Assembly (NCBI GenBank): GCA_016292255.1
Contig: JAEEZZ010000082.1
Location: forward strand, 1-60,932
DNA length: 60,932 nucleotides
Direction of reading: 5' to 3'
DNA from: Oscillospiraceae bacterium
GTDB lineage: Bacteria; Bacillota; Clostridia; Oscillospirales; Oscillospiraceae
Below the pieces are notes generated by a model that was not told where the DNA came from, made no database searches, and worked only from the letters and a program-made list of their open reading frames with translations. The position numbers and the translations under genes are program-made. How positions within the stretch are numbered: position 1 is the stretch's first letter; every line of letters begins with the position of its first letter. Below, piece after piece: positions 47,634 to 56,740 of this stretch.

Positions 47634-48589
47634 TATTCCAAGTCCCTCCGGATTCCGCCGATCACCCGATAGATATCCTCCATCGTCTTGATCTGCGAGA
47701 TCTGCTGCTTGTAATAGTTGCTGAAGCGGACGCCCCGCAGATACCAGGCCAGCTGCTTCCGGGCCTCCAGGCAGGCGATGTGTTCGCCTTTGTCCTCCCG
47801 GGCCAGCTCCATCTGCCTCAGGGCCAGCTCCATCCGCCGGGCCAGGGGGGGCCGTTCCGGAACGGGCTTGCCGTCCAGGGCCGCCCGGATCTGCTGGAAC
47901 AGCCAGGGATCTCCGAAGGCGGCCCGGCCCACCATCACCCCGTCGGCCCCGGTCCAGTTGAGGCAGCGCAGGGCCGCCTCGGGGGAGATCACGTCGCCGT
48001 TGGCGATGACGGGAATATGGACAGCCTGCTTCACTTGGGCGATCACGTTCCAGTCCGCCACGCCGGAGTAGAGCATGGTCTTGGTGCGCCCGTGGACGGT
48101 GATGGCCGAGGCCCCGTTGTCCTCCAGGATCTTCGCCAGCTCCACCACGTTCACGTGGCCCTTGTCCCAGCCCTTGCGGGTCTTCACGGTGACGGGTACG
48201 TCCACCGCGTCCCGGACGGCCCGGACGATCCGTCCGGCCAGGGCGGGATCCTTCATCAGCGCGGAGCCCTCGCCGTTGTTGACGATCTTGGGCATGGGGC
48301 AGCCCATGTTGATGTCGATGTAATCGCAGCCGCTGAGCTCCAGCGCCAGCTGTGCGCCTCGGGCCATAAACTCCGGCTCACTGCCGAAGATCTGCACCCC
48401 GCAGCGGACGTCCTTGTTGCGCCGGAGCAGGGAAGCGGTTTTCTTGTCGCCGTAGCACAGGGCCTTGGCGGAGACCATCTCGGTCACCGTGGCGTCGGTC
48501 CCCAGGCCCGCGCAGATCTCCCGGAAGGCGAAATCCGTCACGCCCGCCATGGGGGCGAGGATCACGCTCCGGGGCGGAAAGAGTATCAT
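47633..48589 (-). CDS. dusB: tRNA-dihydrouridine synthase
   Basis: 318 residues. Dus-family features: VILAPMAGVTDFAFREIC at the start, INMGCPMPKIVNNGEGSALM with the catalytic Cys in NMGCP, VTVKTRKGWD, and ITVHGRTKTMLYSG. It is a FMN enzyme that reduces uridines in the tRNA D-loop. It is the first gene of the operon with the ECF sigma and anti-sigma genes, an uncommon pairing, and lies next to two divergent tRNA genes. The promoter is visible. Confidence 0.93.
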   Translation of the reverse strand: MILFPPRSVILAPMAGVTDFAFREICAGLGTDATVTEMVSAKALCYGDKKTASLLRRNKDVRCGVQIFGSEPEFMARGAQLALELSGCDYIDINMGCPMPKIVNNGEGSALMKDPALAGRIVRAVRDAVDVPVTVKTRKGWDKGHVNVVELAKILEDNGASAITVHGRTKTMLYSGVADWNVIAQVKQAVHIPVIANGDVISPEAALRCLNWTGADGVMVGRAAFGDPWLFQQIRAALDGKPVPERPPLARRMELALRQMELAREDKGEHIACLEARKQLAWYLRGVRFSNYYKQQISQIKTMEDIYRVIGGIRRDLE

Positions 48590-48620
48590 GACGGTTCCAC
48601 CTCCGATTCTAACGCGCTAC

Positions 48621-48649
48621 ATTATACAATAGAAAGGGAAAAAAAGCAA
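48621..48649 (-). promoter_or_regulatory. Sigma-A promoter of the dusB operon
   Basis: On the reverse strand TTGCTT (48644-48649) and a perfect TATAAT (48621-48626) lie 17 bases apart, about 30 bases before dusB. Confidence 0.7.
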
Positions 48650-48686
48650 AGGAAATCAGAAATATTTGAAAAGCAGCAGATTTTTC

Positions 48687-48715
48687 TTGACAAATCCTGT
48701 TTTGGCGCATATAAT
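48687..48715 (+). promoter_or_regulatory. Consensus promoter of the tRNA-Lys gene
   Basis: A perfect TTGACA (48687-48692) and a perfect TATAAT (48710-48715) are exactly 17 bases apart, 19 bases before the tRNA. This is the strongest promoter in the window and should drive both tRNAs. Confidence 0.9.
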
Positions 48716-48734
48716 AAGCAGGCTGAAACGCATA

Positions 48735-48811
48735 TCCGCCCTTAGCTCAGTTGGTAGAGCAACTGACTCTTAATCAGTGGGTCCCGGGTTCGAGTCCCTG
48801 AGGGCGGACCA
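48735..48811 (+). tRNA. tRNA-Lys (anticodon CTT), CCA encoded
   Basis: The acceptor stem is TCCGCCC with GGGCGGA, then CCA. The D-arm contains AGCTCAGTTGGTAGAGC. The anticodon stem ACTGA/TCAGT encloses the loop CTCTTAA, so the anticodon is CTT (Lys). The T-arm contains GGTTCGAGTCC. All cloverleaf parts are present. Confidence 0.95.
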
Positions 48812-48820
48812 AAATAAGGT

Positions 48821-48880
48821 AATAGGGAATAGTGAAAAAGGAATAAGTTAATACCTATTCACTTTTCACTATTCCCTATT
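48821..48880. repeat. Inverted repeat AATAGGGAATAGTGAAAA between tRNAs
   Basis: A perfect 18-bp inverted repeat (48821-48838 and 48863-48880) separates tRNA-Lys from tRNA-Glu. It belongs to the TTCACTATTC family also seen at 49008-49226 and 49621-49675, and in short form near 28003-28025. Confidence 0.85.
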
Positions 48881-48890
48881 CCTTCAATAC

Positions 48891-48965
48891 GGCCCGTTGG
48901 TCAAGTGGTTAAGACAGAGGCCTCTCACGCCTTTAACATCGGTTCGAATCCGGTACGGGTCACCA
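48891..48965 (+). tRNA. tRNA-Glu (anticodon CTC), CCA encoded
   Basis: The acceptor stem is GGCCCGT with ACGGGTC, discriminator A, CCA at 48963-48965. The anticodon stem GAGGC/GCCTT encloses the loop CTCTCAC, so the anticodon is CTC (Glu). The T-arm holds GGTTCGAATCC. It is probably co-transcribed with tRNA-Lys. Confidence 0.93.
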
Positions 48966-49003
48966 AAAATCGACGACGAGCATCTGCGCGTCGTCGATTT
49001 TTA
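48966..49003 (+). terminator. Terminator of the tRNA transcript
   Basis: AAAATCGACGACG and its exact complement (48989-49001) enclose a 10-base loop, followed by TTAC. It starts directly after the CCA of tRNA-Glu. Confidence 0.85.
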
Positions 49004-49007
49004 CTTC

Positions 49008-49226
49008 TTCACTATTCACTCTTCACTATTCCCTCCCGCTCCCCGTCGATTTTTGGAAGGGAATAAGTAATAGTGAAGAGTGAATAGGTCCGAGAGAGAA
49101 GCAGAGATGCCCCTGGCATTCACTTATTCACTATTCACTCTTCACTATTCTCTCCCGTTCCCCGTCGATTTTTGGAAGGGAATAAGTAATAGTGAAGAGT
49201 GAATAGGTCCGAGAGAGAAGCAGAGA
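49008..49226. repeat. Two 100-bp direct repeats, each an internal palindrome
   Basis: Copies at 49008-49107 and 49127-49226 are offset by 119 bases and differ at only a few positions. Each starts TTCACTATTCACTCTTCAC and contains the complementary AATAGTGAAGAGTGAATAG, so each can fold into a long hairpin with CGTCGATTTTTGGAAGG near its tip. They lie just upstream of the four-helix-bundle gene. A related shorter stretch follows that gene (49621-49675). Confidence 0.85.
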
Positions 49227-49256
49227 CGCACCCCCGATGGATGAAAGGAAAATCTT

Positions 49257-49604
49257 ATGGACAGTCCACTTTTGACCAAATCGAAGGCATTCGCCCTGCG
49301 GATCATTAAGGTCTGCAACGAAGTGAAAAGAGAACACAGAGAGTCTATTCTGACGAATCAGCTGATTCGATCCGGCACCTCCATCGGCGCGAATATCCGG
49401 GAAGCGTTTTACGCGCACGGCAGAGCTGATTTTGCCGCCAAACTCCAAATTGCGCTAAAGGAATGCTCCGAGAGTGAGTATTGGTTGGAACTGCGGATCG
49501 AAAGCGGCTTTTATTCCGATCCGTCTATTCTGAACGATTGTATTGAGATCAAGAAGCTGCTGATTGCGTCGATCAATACGACGAAAGCAAATATGAAAGG
49601 GTAA
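49257..49604 (+). CDS. Four-helix-bundle protein (23S rRNA intervening-sequence type)
   Basis: 115 residues. The pattern KSKAFALRIIKVCNEV, LTNQLIRSGTSIGANIREAF and FAAKLQIALKECSESEYWLE is the hallmark of the IVP/four-helix-bundle family (PF05635), first seen in 23S rRNA intervening sequences of Leptospira and others. The role is unknown; members are often near small mobile or repeated DNA. Here it is framed by TTCACTATTC-type palindromic repeats on both sides, next to tRNA genes. GAAAGGAAA precedes the ATG. Confidence 0.9.
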   Translation: MDSPLLTKSKAFALRIIKVCNEVKREHRESILTNQLIRSGTSIGANIREAFYAHGRADFAAKLQIALKECSESEYWLELRIESGFYSDPSILNDCIEIKKLLIASINTTKANMKG

Positions 49605-49620
49605 AACGATCCTTTCTTCC

Positions 49621-49675
49621 CCATTTACTATTCACTCTTCACTATCACCTATTCCCTATTACATATTACCTATTT
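49621..49675. repeat. TTCACTATTC-type short repeats downstream of the four-helix-bundle gene
   Basis: Several variants of TTCACTCTTCACTATCACC and CCTATTCCCTATTACATA follow each other. They resemble the arms of the 100-bp repeats on the other side of the gene. The remaining bases up to 49723 hold the leader of the acyltransferase gene. Confidence 0.6.
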
Positions 49676-49723
49676 CCATTACGTGTATGCGGCTCACTGA
49701 ATTCTGATTTGGAGGCGTTTTGC

Positions 49724-50788
49724 ATGATGAAGCAAGAGAAACACGAGGAACTGAATTATTTCAATGCCATCAGCTGTCTGGCGGTCATTTTGATCCACGT
49801 TCTGTCCTACTCCGTCGTTGCCCTGCAGAAGCAGTCGTGGCAGTTTGCCGCCGTCTTTTTCCCGTGGCAGATCGCCGCGTACGTCGTCCCCGCGTTTCTG
49901 TTCTGCGGCGCGGTCAAGCTCTCCTTCCAGATCAACGAAAGCAAGCTGCCCTCCTGGCCTGTGTACATGAAAAGAAGGATCCAAAAGGTCTACCTGTCCT
50001 ATGTGCTTGCCACGGTGGTCTATTTTCTGGTGTTTGGTATTTTCGGAAAACTGGGACTCAGCCTGAAGCAGCTGCTGCACTACCTTTTGGTCGGAGATGT
50101 TTCCGCGCCGCTGTACTATATCATCGTGGTCATGCAGTTCTATTTGCTGCTCCCCCTGTGGAAATGGCTGGTGCAGAAGATCCCCGCGTATTTTGCAATT
50201 CCGGCTGCGGCAATGATCCATATTGTTATGCTGATGTCCCCGAATACCTTCGCGGCTTTGGGAATCAGAACGGGGTTCCGCTACACGGATCGCGTGTTCC
50301 CCACCTATCTGATTTTCTGGGTGCTGGGCCTGTACGTGGGAAAGAATTACGAGTCGGTTTCCGATGCCTTTACCGGGCACAGAAGAGCGGCCGCCTGTTC
50401 CATGCTGCTGGTGCTCCTGTTTGCGTTCGTCAGCTATCGGCTGAATGTGGGAGCCATCATTTCCATTGACGTAGTCGGCATGAAGATGGTTTCGGACGTG
50501 TTGACGATTTTTGGGCTGCTGAGTCTGTGCCTGTGGATCCTGCAGTCAAAGCATGAGCGGGTGAAAAAGCTGCTGGCCGCGATCCATACGGTCTCCTTCC
50601 CGGTCTACCTGTACCACTGTCTTTTCCTGGAGTTGGGAAACGGCGCCCTGCGGCGTCTGGGGATCCGGAACGAAGGCCTCCTGCTGCTGATGAGAGCCTT
50701 GATCTGCTATACCGTTCCCTTTGTCCTCTGCTTTGCCTTCCGCGCCTGCAGGAAGCGCCTGCTAAGCAGGAAGCATGAGGCTGCGTAG
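49724..50788 (+). CDS. Acyltransferase-3 family membrane protein
   Basis: 354 residues; ATG at 49724 follows TTGGAGGC. About ten membrane helices. The family start is visible (LNYFNAISCLAVILIHVLSY, with the conserved His in LIHV) and later PAFLFCGAVKLSF and LPLWKWLVQKIP. These enzymes O-acylate cell-surface sugars or lipids; the substrate is unknown. Its DNA is somewhat less GC-rich than the glycogen operon beside it, which may hint at transfer, but this is weak. Confidence 0.88.
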   Translation: MMKQEKHEELNYFNAISCLAVILIHVLSYSVVALQKQSWQFAAVFFPWQIAAYVVPAFLFCGAVKLSFQINESKLPSWPVYMKRRIQKVYLSYVLATVVYFLVFGIFGKLGLSLKQLLHYLLVGDVSAPLYYIIVVMQFYLLLPLWKWLVQKIPAYFAIPAAAMIHIVMLMSPNTFAALGIRTGFRYTDRVFPTYLIFWVLGLYVGKNYESVSDAFTGHRRAAACSMLLVLLFAFVSYRLNVGAIISIDVVGMKMVSDVLTIFGLLSLCLWILQSKHERVKKLLAAIHTVSFPVYLYHCLFLELGNGALRRLGIRNEGLLLLMRALICYTVPFVLCFAFRACRKRLLSRKHEAA

Positions 50789-50828
50789 AGCGGAAAAATG
50801 AATACAGGTAGTTCTTTGGCAGACTGAA

Positions 50829-50866
50829 ACCGGAGTGCGGATCGTTTCCGCACCCCGGTTTTTTTC
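50829..50866. terminator. Terminator between acyltransferase and glgA
   Basis: ACCGGAGTGCGGA pairs with TCCGCACCCCGGT (one A/C mismatch), 5-base loop, followed by a seven-T run. It ends the acyltransferase transcript and sits just after the glgA stop on the other strand. Confidence 0.85.
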
Positions 50867-50869
50867 GAT

Positions 50870-52294
50870 TCAGACGATGCTGCAATACAGCTCCATGTAC
50901 TTCTGCGCCGGAAGCGTCCAGGAGAAGTCCGCCTCCATGTCGGCCTTGACCAGGGCCGCCCAGGCTTCGGGGGCGGCGGTGAAGTCCCCCAGAGCCCGTT
51001 CGATGGCTCCCAGGAAGTCGTCGCCGTTGTAGCTCTGGAAGGTGTAGCCCCGGCCAGCGCCGGTGGTGGGGTCGTAGGGGGGCACGGTGTCCTTCAGCCC
51101 GCCCACGGCGTTCACCACGGGAACCGCGCCATAGTGCATGGCAATCAGCTGGCTCAGGCCGCAGGGCTCGGACTTGGAGGGCATGAGGTAGATGTCAGCG
51201 CCCGCGTAGACCAGGGAGGCCAGCGCGGAGTCGAAGCGGAGGTTCATGGAGAATTTGCCGGGGAAATCGGCGGCTACGGCCTGCAGCGCGTGCTCATAGC
51301 GGGCCTCGCCGGTGCCTACCACCACCAGCTGGACGTCCCGTTCCAGCAGCCGCCGGAGGATGTAGCAGAGCAGGTCGATGCCCTTGTGGGCGGCCAGGCG
51401 GGTGACCATGGCCAGCAGGGGTACATCCTTTTCCTCCAGCCCCAGCTCCTTTTGCAGGGCCCGCTTGCAGAGCCGCTTCCCCGCGGGATCGGCGGCGCTG
51501 TAGTTGGCGGCCAGGGCCTTGTCAGCGGCCGGGTCGAAGATCCGGAGGTCGATGCCGTTGGTGATGCCCACCAGCCGCTCCCCCCGGGAGCTCAGAATGC
51601 CGGAAAGCCCGTGGGCAAAGTAGGGATAGCGCAGCTCCTGGGCGTAGGTCTCGGAGACCGTGGTGACCAGATCGGCCTGGACGATGGCGGCCTTCATGAA
51701 GTTGATGCCCTCGTCGAAGGTACAGACTCCCCGCCAGCGGTCGTCCAGCCCCAGCACCTCCCCGAAGAAGGAGGCGTCGGCCTTGCCCTGGTATTCCACG
51801 TTGTGGATGGTGAAGACTGTCCGCGTCTCGGGGAAGCTGCTCCGATACTCGGCCTCCAGAAAGACCGGGATCAGCGCGCTCTGCCAGTCGTGGCAATGGA
51901 TGATCTCGGGCCGGAGCTCCAGGGCCTCCATGGAGGACAGGACTGCCTTTGCAAAGTAGGCGAAGCGTTCGCCGTCGTCATAGAAGCCGTAGAGCCCATC
52001 CCGGCAGAAGTAGTATTCGTTGTCCAGGAAGTAGACGCACAGGCTGTCCGTGCTGCCTGCCCAGCGGAACAGCCCCACATACTGCTGCCGCCAGGTCAGA
52101 TTCACGGTGAAGGAGCTCACCAGCTCCGCCTCCACGGCGGGGTCGTATTTGACCTTCTTGTAGTAGGGCAGAAACAGAGAGACCTGATTGCCCGGGATCC
52201 GGGCGAGCTCCGCAGGCAGGGCCTGCATCACGTCTCCCAGGCCCCCCGTTTTGATAAACGGGGCGGCCTCGGAGGCAATCATGGCGATCTTCAT
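50870..52294 (-). CDS. glgA: Glycogen synthase (GT5)
   Basis: 474 residues. It begins KIAMIASEAAPFIKTGGLGD with the ADP-glucose-binding Lys-Thr-Gly-Gly motif. Later landmarks are FTIHNVEYQGKAD, GITNGIDLRIFDP, VTRLAAHKGIDLL and the C-terminal SKSEPCGLSQLIAMHYG with the conserved Glu. It extends the alpha-1,4-glucan chain from ADP-glucose. It is the last gene of glgB-C-D-A and overlaps glgD by 4 bases. Confidence 0.97.
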   Translation of the reverse strand: MKIAMIASEAAPFIKTGGLGDVMQALPAELARIPGNQVSLFLPYYKKVKYDPAVEAELVSSFTVNLTWRQQYVGLFRWAGSTDSLCVYFLDNEYYFCRDGLYGFYDDGERFAYFAKAVLSSMEALELRPEIIHCHDWQSALIPVFLEAEYRSSFPETRTVFTIHNVEYQGKADASFFGEVLGLDDRWRGVCTFDEGINFMKAAIVQADLVTTVSETYAQELRYPYFAHGLSGILSSRGERLVGITNGIDLRIFDPAADKALAANYSAADPAGKRLCKRALQKELGLEEKDVPLLAMVTRLAAHKGIDLLCYILRRLLERDVQLVVVGTGEARYEHALQAVAADFPGKFSMNLRFDSALASLVYAGADIYLMPSKSEPCGLSQLIAMHYGAVPVVNAVGGLKDTVPPYDPTTGAGRGYTFQSYNGDDFLGAIERALGDFTAAPEAWAALVKADMEADFSWTLPAQKYMELYCSIV

Positions 52295-53412
52295 ACCACG
52301 TCACCCCGGTTGAGGATCACAGGATGCTCCATGGTGCCGATCAGCTTGACGCCGGCGTTGATCTTCACGTCCTTGTCCAGGATGCAGTATTCCAGCTGAG
52401 CGCCGATGCCGATCTCGCACTTGGACATGACGACACAATTCCGGACGGAGGCGCCGGTGGAGAGCTTCACGCTGCGGAAGAAGACGGAGTTATAGGCCGA
52501 GCCCAGCAGGACGCAGCCGTCCGCTACGATGCAGTCGTCGATCTGGGAATTCTCCCCGTAGTAGCAGGGCACCTGATCCCGAACCTTGGTGTAGATGGTC
52601 AGGCCGTCCCGATACAGGCTGTGGCGCACCTTCCGGTCGATGATGGCCAGGTTGTTGCGGAAGTATTCCTCCGTGGACTCGTTGAACAGGGCCACGTTGT
52701 GGAACTCGTAGGCGTTGACGGAGAGGCGGCCCTCATTCCACTCCCGGAGAATGAACTCCCGCTCCAGACGGTAGCGGTTGCGGCTGACGCACTCCGCGGC
52801 GGAGCGCAGCAGCAGATCCTTGCGGAGAATGAACATTCCCATGGAGGCCAGGCAGCTTTCGGGGGCTGCGTAGTCCACGGCCATATCGCTGATCTCGCCG
52901 TTTTCGTCCAGTCGCACAGCCAGATCCAGCTGCTTCTTGCCGTTGGCGATGCCGGCCTTGACCACCACGGTCACGTCCTTGCCGGAGGCGATGTGGGCGT
53001 CCATGACCTCATCCAGATTGATGGCGCAGATCACGGCTGCGTCCGCCAGGATGATATATTCCTCCTTGCCGCGGGAGAGGTAGGCGTCGCTGATGGCGGC
53101 AATGGCCTCCAGCTTGCCCCGGAAGGTGTTGCTCTGGCCCACGGAATAGGGGGTGATGAATTCCAGGCCGCCGTCCTCCAGCTCCAGATCCCATTCCTCG
53201 CCGGAGCCCACGTGGTTCATCAGACTCTGAAAGTTGTACTGGGTGACGATGTCGATGTGTCGGATGCCGGCGTTGGACATATTGGAGAGGGTGAAGTCGA
53301 TCTGACGGTAGCGGCCGCCGTAGGGGAGTGAGGCCTGGGTGCGTTTGTTCGTGAGCTGGCCCAGGGAGCTGTCATAGATGTTCGCGAAAACAAGACCCAT
53401 TACGTTTTTCAT
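52291..53412 (-). CDS. glgD: ADP-glucose pyrophosphorylase regulatory subunit
   Basis: 373 residues, homologous to GlgC (LPYGGRYRQIDFTLSNMSNA, left-handed beta-helix end DDCIVADGCVLLGSAYNS). It lacks the GGxGxRL nucleotide loop that GlgC has; the start reads GLVFANIYDSSLGQLTNKRT instead. This is the mark of GlgD, which modulates GlgC in Firmicutes. It lies 18 bases after glgC. Confidence 0.95.
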   Translation of the reverse strand: MKNVMGLVFANIYDSSLGQLTNKRTQASLPYGGRYRQIDFTLSNMSNAGIRHIDIVTQYNFQSLMNHVGSGEEWDLELEDGGLEFITPYSVGQSNTFRGKLEAIAAISDAYLSRGKEEYIILADAAVICAINLDEVMDAHIASGKDVTVVVKAGIANGKKQLDLAVRLDENGEISDMAVDYAAPESCLASMGMFILRKDLLLRSAAECVSRNRYRLEREFILREWNEGRLSVNAYEFHNVALFNESTEEYFRNNLAIIDRKVRHSLYRDGLTIYTKVRDQVPCYYGENSQIDDCIVADGCVLLGSAYNSVFFRSVKLSTGASVRNCVVMSKCEIGIGAQLEYCILDKDVKINAGVKLIGTMEHPVILNRGDVV

Positions 53413-53430
53413 GGTTCGTTACCTCCTGCC

Positions 53431-54618
53431 TCAAATGACTTCGCCGGGCTTGACGACCTGGTTGACCTCAATGACGTGATCCTTGCCGATCACGGCGATC
53501 TGACGCTTCTCCCCGTCGTGGAAGGCGCCGCCGATCACCGCGCCCCGGCGGATGACGCAGCCCTCGCCCACGATGGCGTTGCGGATGATGACGCCCTCCT
53601 CGATCACGGTGTTGGGCATGATGACGGAGTCCTCCACCACCGCGTCCTTCCCCATGCGGCAGCCGGTGGAGACCACGCTGTGCCGCACCAGGCCGTAGAT
53701 CTCGCAGCCCTCGGCGATCAGACAGTTGATGTTCTTGGAGCCGGTGTCGATGTAGGAGGCGGGCAGGGCGTAGTTCCGGGCGAAGATGGGAGCCGTGCCG
53801 TCTCCGTAGAGGTTGAACTCGGGATCGGTGCCCAGCAGATCCATGTTGGCCTCCCAGAGGGAGGAGATGGTGCCCACGTCCTTCCAGTAGCCCTCGAAAT
53901 CGTAGGCGAACATCTTGTGCCCGGCCTGGAGGATGGCGGGGATCACGTTCTTGCCGAAGTCGTTGTCGGAGTTGGGGTTCTCCTCGTCGTCGATGAGGAA
54001 CTGCTTCAGAATGCTCCACTTGAACACGTAGATGCCCATGGAGGCGTTGTTGGATTTGGGCTGCTTGGGCTTCTCCTCGAACTCGTAGATGGAGCCGTCG
54101 GGATTGGTGTTCATGATGCCGAAGCGGGAGGCCTCCTCGATGGGGACCTGGCGGACGGCGATGGTCACGTCGGAGTCATGCTCCTCGTGGTAGCGGATCA
54201 TCTTGGCGTAGTCCATGCGGTAGATATGGTCGCCGGAGAGGATCAGCACGTTGTCGGGGTCATAGCGCTCGATGAAGGCCATGTTCTGGTAGATGGCGTT
54301 GGCGGTACCCTTGTACCACTCGGACTTCTTGGAGCGGGCATAGGGCGGCAGGATCTGAACACCGCCGTGGGAGCGGTTCAGACCCCAGGGCTGACCGTTG
54401 CCGATATACTCGTTGAGCTCCAGAGGCTGATACTGGGTGAGGATGCCCACGGTGTCGATGCCGGAGTTCACGCAGTTGGACAGGGGAAAGTCGATGATGC
54501 GGTACTTCCCGCCGAAGGGAACAGCGGGCTTGGCGGTGTTCTCCGTCAGAACCAGCAGACGGCTGCCCTGGCCACCGGCCAGCAGCATGGCGACACAACG
54601 CTTTTTCTGAAAGTTCAT
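53431..54618 (-). CDS. glgC: Glucose-1-phosphate adenylyltransferase
   Basis: 395 residues. The nucleotide loop [12 protein letters not shown], then [37 protein letters not shown] and [20 protein letters not shown] are intact. It makes ADP-glucose from glucose 1-phosphate and ATP, the committed step of glycogen synthesis. It is 43 bases downstream of glgB, with AAAGGAGATC before the ATG. Confidence 0.97.
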   Translation of the reverse strand: MNFQKKRCVAMLLAGGQGSRLLVLTENTAKPAVPFGGKYRIIDFPLSNCVNSGIDTVGILTQYQPLELNEYIGNGQPWGLNRSHGGVQILPPYARSKKSEWYKGTANAIYQNMAFIERYDPDNVLILSGDHIYRMDYAKMIRYHEEHDSDVTIAVRQVPIEEASRFGIMNTNPDGSIYEFEEKPKQPKSNNASMGIYVFKWSILKQFLIDDEENPNSDNDFGKNVIPAILQAGHKMFAYDFEGYWKDVGTISSLWEANMDLLGTDPEFNLYGDGTAPIFARNYALPASYIDTGSKNINCLIAEGCEIYGLVRHSVVSTGCRMGKDAVVEDSVIMPNTVIEEGVIIRNAIVGEGCVIRRGAVIGGAFHDGEKRQIAVIGKDHVIEVNQVVKPGEVI

Positions 54619-54661
54619 GATGTTCAGATCTCCTTTTTACGAAATATTTGCCGGGATGATG

Positions 54662-56551
54662 TTACTTATTTTCAGGATTGTTTTTCTTTTTCCTGTAGAA
54701 CAGCACGCTCAGCGGGGGCAGGGTGAACTCGGCGGAGTACGGCAGATCTCCCCAGGGGCTCTTCTCCGCCACAACGGGGGGCAGCTCCGTGCCCCAGCCG
54801 CCGTATTTCTTCTCGTCGGAGTTCAGCACCGGCTCCCAGGCGCCGGCCTTGGGCAGACCGAGGCGGTAGTGCTCCCGCTTCACGGGGCAGAAGTTGCAGA
54901 TGCCCACGATCTCGTGGCCCTTGTCGTCGATCCGGCGGAAGGCGATGACGGAGTTGTCCCGGTCGTCGCAGGAGATCCAGCGGAAGCCGTTCCAATCGGA
55001 GTCGTTCTGCCAGAAGGCGGGGGTGTCCAGATAGAGGTGATTCAGATCCCGGACAAAGTCCTTCATCTTCCGGTGGCTCTCATAGTCCAGCAGCAGCCAA
55101 TCCAGCCCCTGATTCTCGTTCCACTCGATGAACTGGGCAAACTCGTTGCCCATGAAGTTCAGCTTCTTGCCGGGGTGCCCCATCTGCCAGCCGTAGAAGG
55201 TACGCAGATTGGCGAACTTGTCCACATAGTAGCCGGGCATCTTCTGCACCAGAGAGCATTTCCCGTGGACGACCTCGTCGTGGCTCAGCGGCAGGATGTA
55301 GTTCTCCGAGAAGGCGTAGGTCATGGAGAAGGTCAGGTTATCGTGGGAGTATTTGCGGTAGATAGGATCCTGGGACATATAGCGCAGATTGTCGTTCATC
55401 CAGCCCATGTTCCACTTGAACAGGAAGCCCAGCCCGCCGTCGGAGGTGGGCTTGGTGATCAGCGGGAAGGCGGTGGATTCCTCTGCCACCATGACAGGCT
55501 GGTGCCGGACGGAGAAGGCGGCCTCGTTGAGCTTCTGCAAAAAGGCGATGGCCTCCAGATTCTCCTTGCCGCCGAACTTGTTGGGCCGGTAGTTGGGCCG
55601 GTTGTAGTCCAGATACAGCATGGAGGCCACGGCGTCCACCCGGATGCCGTCGATGTGATATTTTTCCAGCCAGAAGATGGCGCTGGAAATCAGGAAGGAG
55701 ATGACCTCCGGCTTGCCGTAATCGTAGATGCGGGTGGTCCAGTCGGGGTGCTCGTTCATCATGGGGTCGGCCAGCTCGTAGCAGCAGGAGCCGTCAAACT
55801 CGAACAGACCGGCCTGATCCTTGGGGAAGTGGGCGGGGACCCAGTCCAGGATCACGCCGATGCCCGCCTGGTGGAGCCGGTCGATGAGCTCCATCAGCAG
55901 GTAGGGCTCACCGTAGCGGGAGGTGGGGGCAAAGTAGCCCGTCACCTGGTAGCCCCAGGAGGGATCGTAGGGGTATTCGGTGATGGGCATGAGCTCCACA
56001 TGGGTGTAGCCCATCTCCTGCAGGTAGGGGATCAGCTGGTCGGCGATCTCCGCGTAGCCGTAGGGAACGTTGCCCTCCTTGCGCCGCCAGGAGCCGAAGT
56101 GCATCTCATAGATGTTCATGGGCCGCTTGAGCACGTTGCGGCGCTTCTGATTGGCAAGGTAGCGGCCGTCCTGCCACTTGTGCCGATCGATGTCGCAGAC
56201 AATGGAGCAGTTGTCGGGCCGGTAGGTGGTGCGGAAGCCGTAGGGGTCGGTCTTGTCCACCTCGCGGCCGTCTGCGCCCACGACGTAATACTTGTAGGTG
56301 CTGCCCTCCCGGGCCCACTGGGAAAAGACCTCCCAAACGCCCTGCGAGATTTTCTCCATGGGCAGGTCGCCCTTGTTCCAGAAGTTGAAATCGCCGATCA
56401 CGCTGACGAACCGGGCGTTGGGGGCCCAGACCCGGAAGACCCAGCCCTCCTGGCCGTCCCGGGTCTCCCGGTGACAGCCCAGCAGCTCGTAGGCCCGGAT
56501 GTTGTCGCCCCGATGGAAGGACTCCACCATTTGACGAATGTTTTCTTCCAT
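54662..56551 (-). CDS. glgB: 1,4-alpha-glucan branching enzyme (GH13)
   Basis: 629 residues from MEENIRQMVE (GGAGG before the ATG); the reading to 56686 crosses the promoter and is not used. An N-terminal CBM48 domain (GWVFRVWAPNARFVSVIGDF) precedes the GH13 barrel: GVILDWVPAHF, nucleophile Asp in GIRVDAVASMLYLDY, acid/base Glu in VMVAEESTAFP, third Asp in LPLSHDEVVHGK. It introduces alpha-1,6 branches into glycogen. It is the first gene of the operon. Confidence 0.97.
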   Translation of the reverse strand: MEENIRQMVESFHRGDNIRAYELLGCHRETRDGQEGWVFRVWAPNARFVSVIGDFNFWNKGDLPMEKISQGVWEVFSQWAREGSTYKYYVVGADGREVDKTDPYGFRTTYRPDNCSIVCDIDRHKWQDGRYLANQKRRNVLKRPMNIYEMHFGSWRRKEGNVPYGYAEIADQLIPYLQEMGYTHVELMPITEYPYDPSWGYQVTGYFAPTSRYGEPYLLMELIDRLHQAGIGVILDWVPAHFPKDQAGLFEFDGSCCYELADPMMNEHPDWTTRIYDYGKPEVISFLISSAIFWLEKYHIDGIRVDAVASMLYLDYNRPNYRPNKFGGKENLEAIAFLQKLNEAAFSVRHQPVMVAEESTAFPLITKPTSDGGLGFLFKWNMGWMNDNLRYMSQDPIYRKYSHDNLTFSMTYAFSENYILPLSHDEVVHGKCSLVQKMPGYYVDKFANLRTFYGWQMGHPGKKLNFMGNEFAQFIEWNENQGLDWLLLDYESHRKMKDFVRDLNHLYLDTPAFWQNDSDWNGFRWISCDDRDNSVIAFRRIDDKGHEIVGICNFCPVKREHYRLGLPKAGAWEPVLNSDEKKYGGWGTELPPVVAEKSPWGDLPYSAEFTLPPLSVLFYRKKKNNPENK

Positions 56552-56632
56552 ATGATAATTCCTCCGTTTTCTGCGAATATTGCCGAATATCGGTGAATAC
56601 CCGCCGATAGAAGCGTATAGTTTTCCATTTCT

Positions 56633-56660
56633 ATTATACCTGATTTTCACAGGATTGCAA
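56633..56660 (-). promoter_or_regulatory. Sigma-A promoter of the glycogen operon
   Basis: On the reverse strand TTGCAA (56655-56660) and a perfect TATAAT (56633-56638) are 16 bases apart, about 80 bases before glgB. Confidence 0.7.
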
Positions 56661-56740
56661 CGGTTTCCTTTCGATTTTTTAACCAAATCGGTTTTTCTTT
56701 TTTTGTCAGTTCTGTAAAGGATCCGGGAGGTATCTTTTTG

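Noticed and set aside
49008-49226. CRISPR or tandem-repeat antigen gene
   Set aside because: Only two long copies, non-coding, each an internal palindrome; fits a small hairpin element better.
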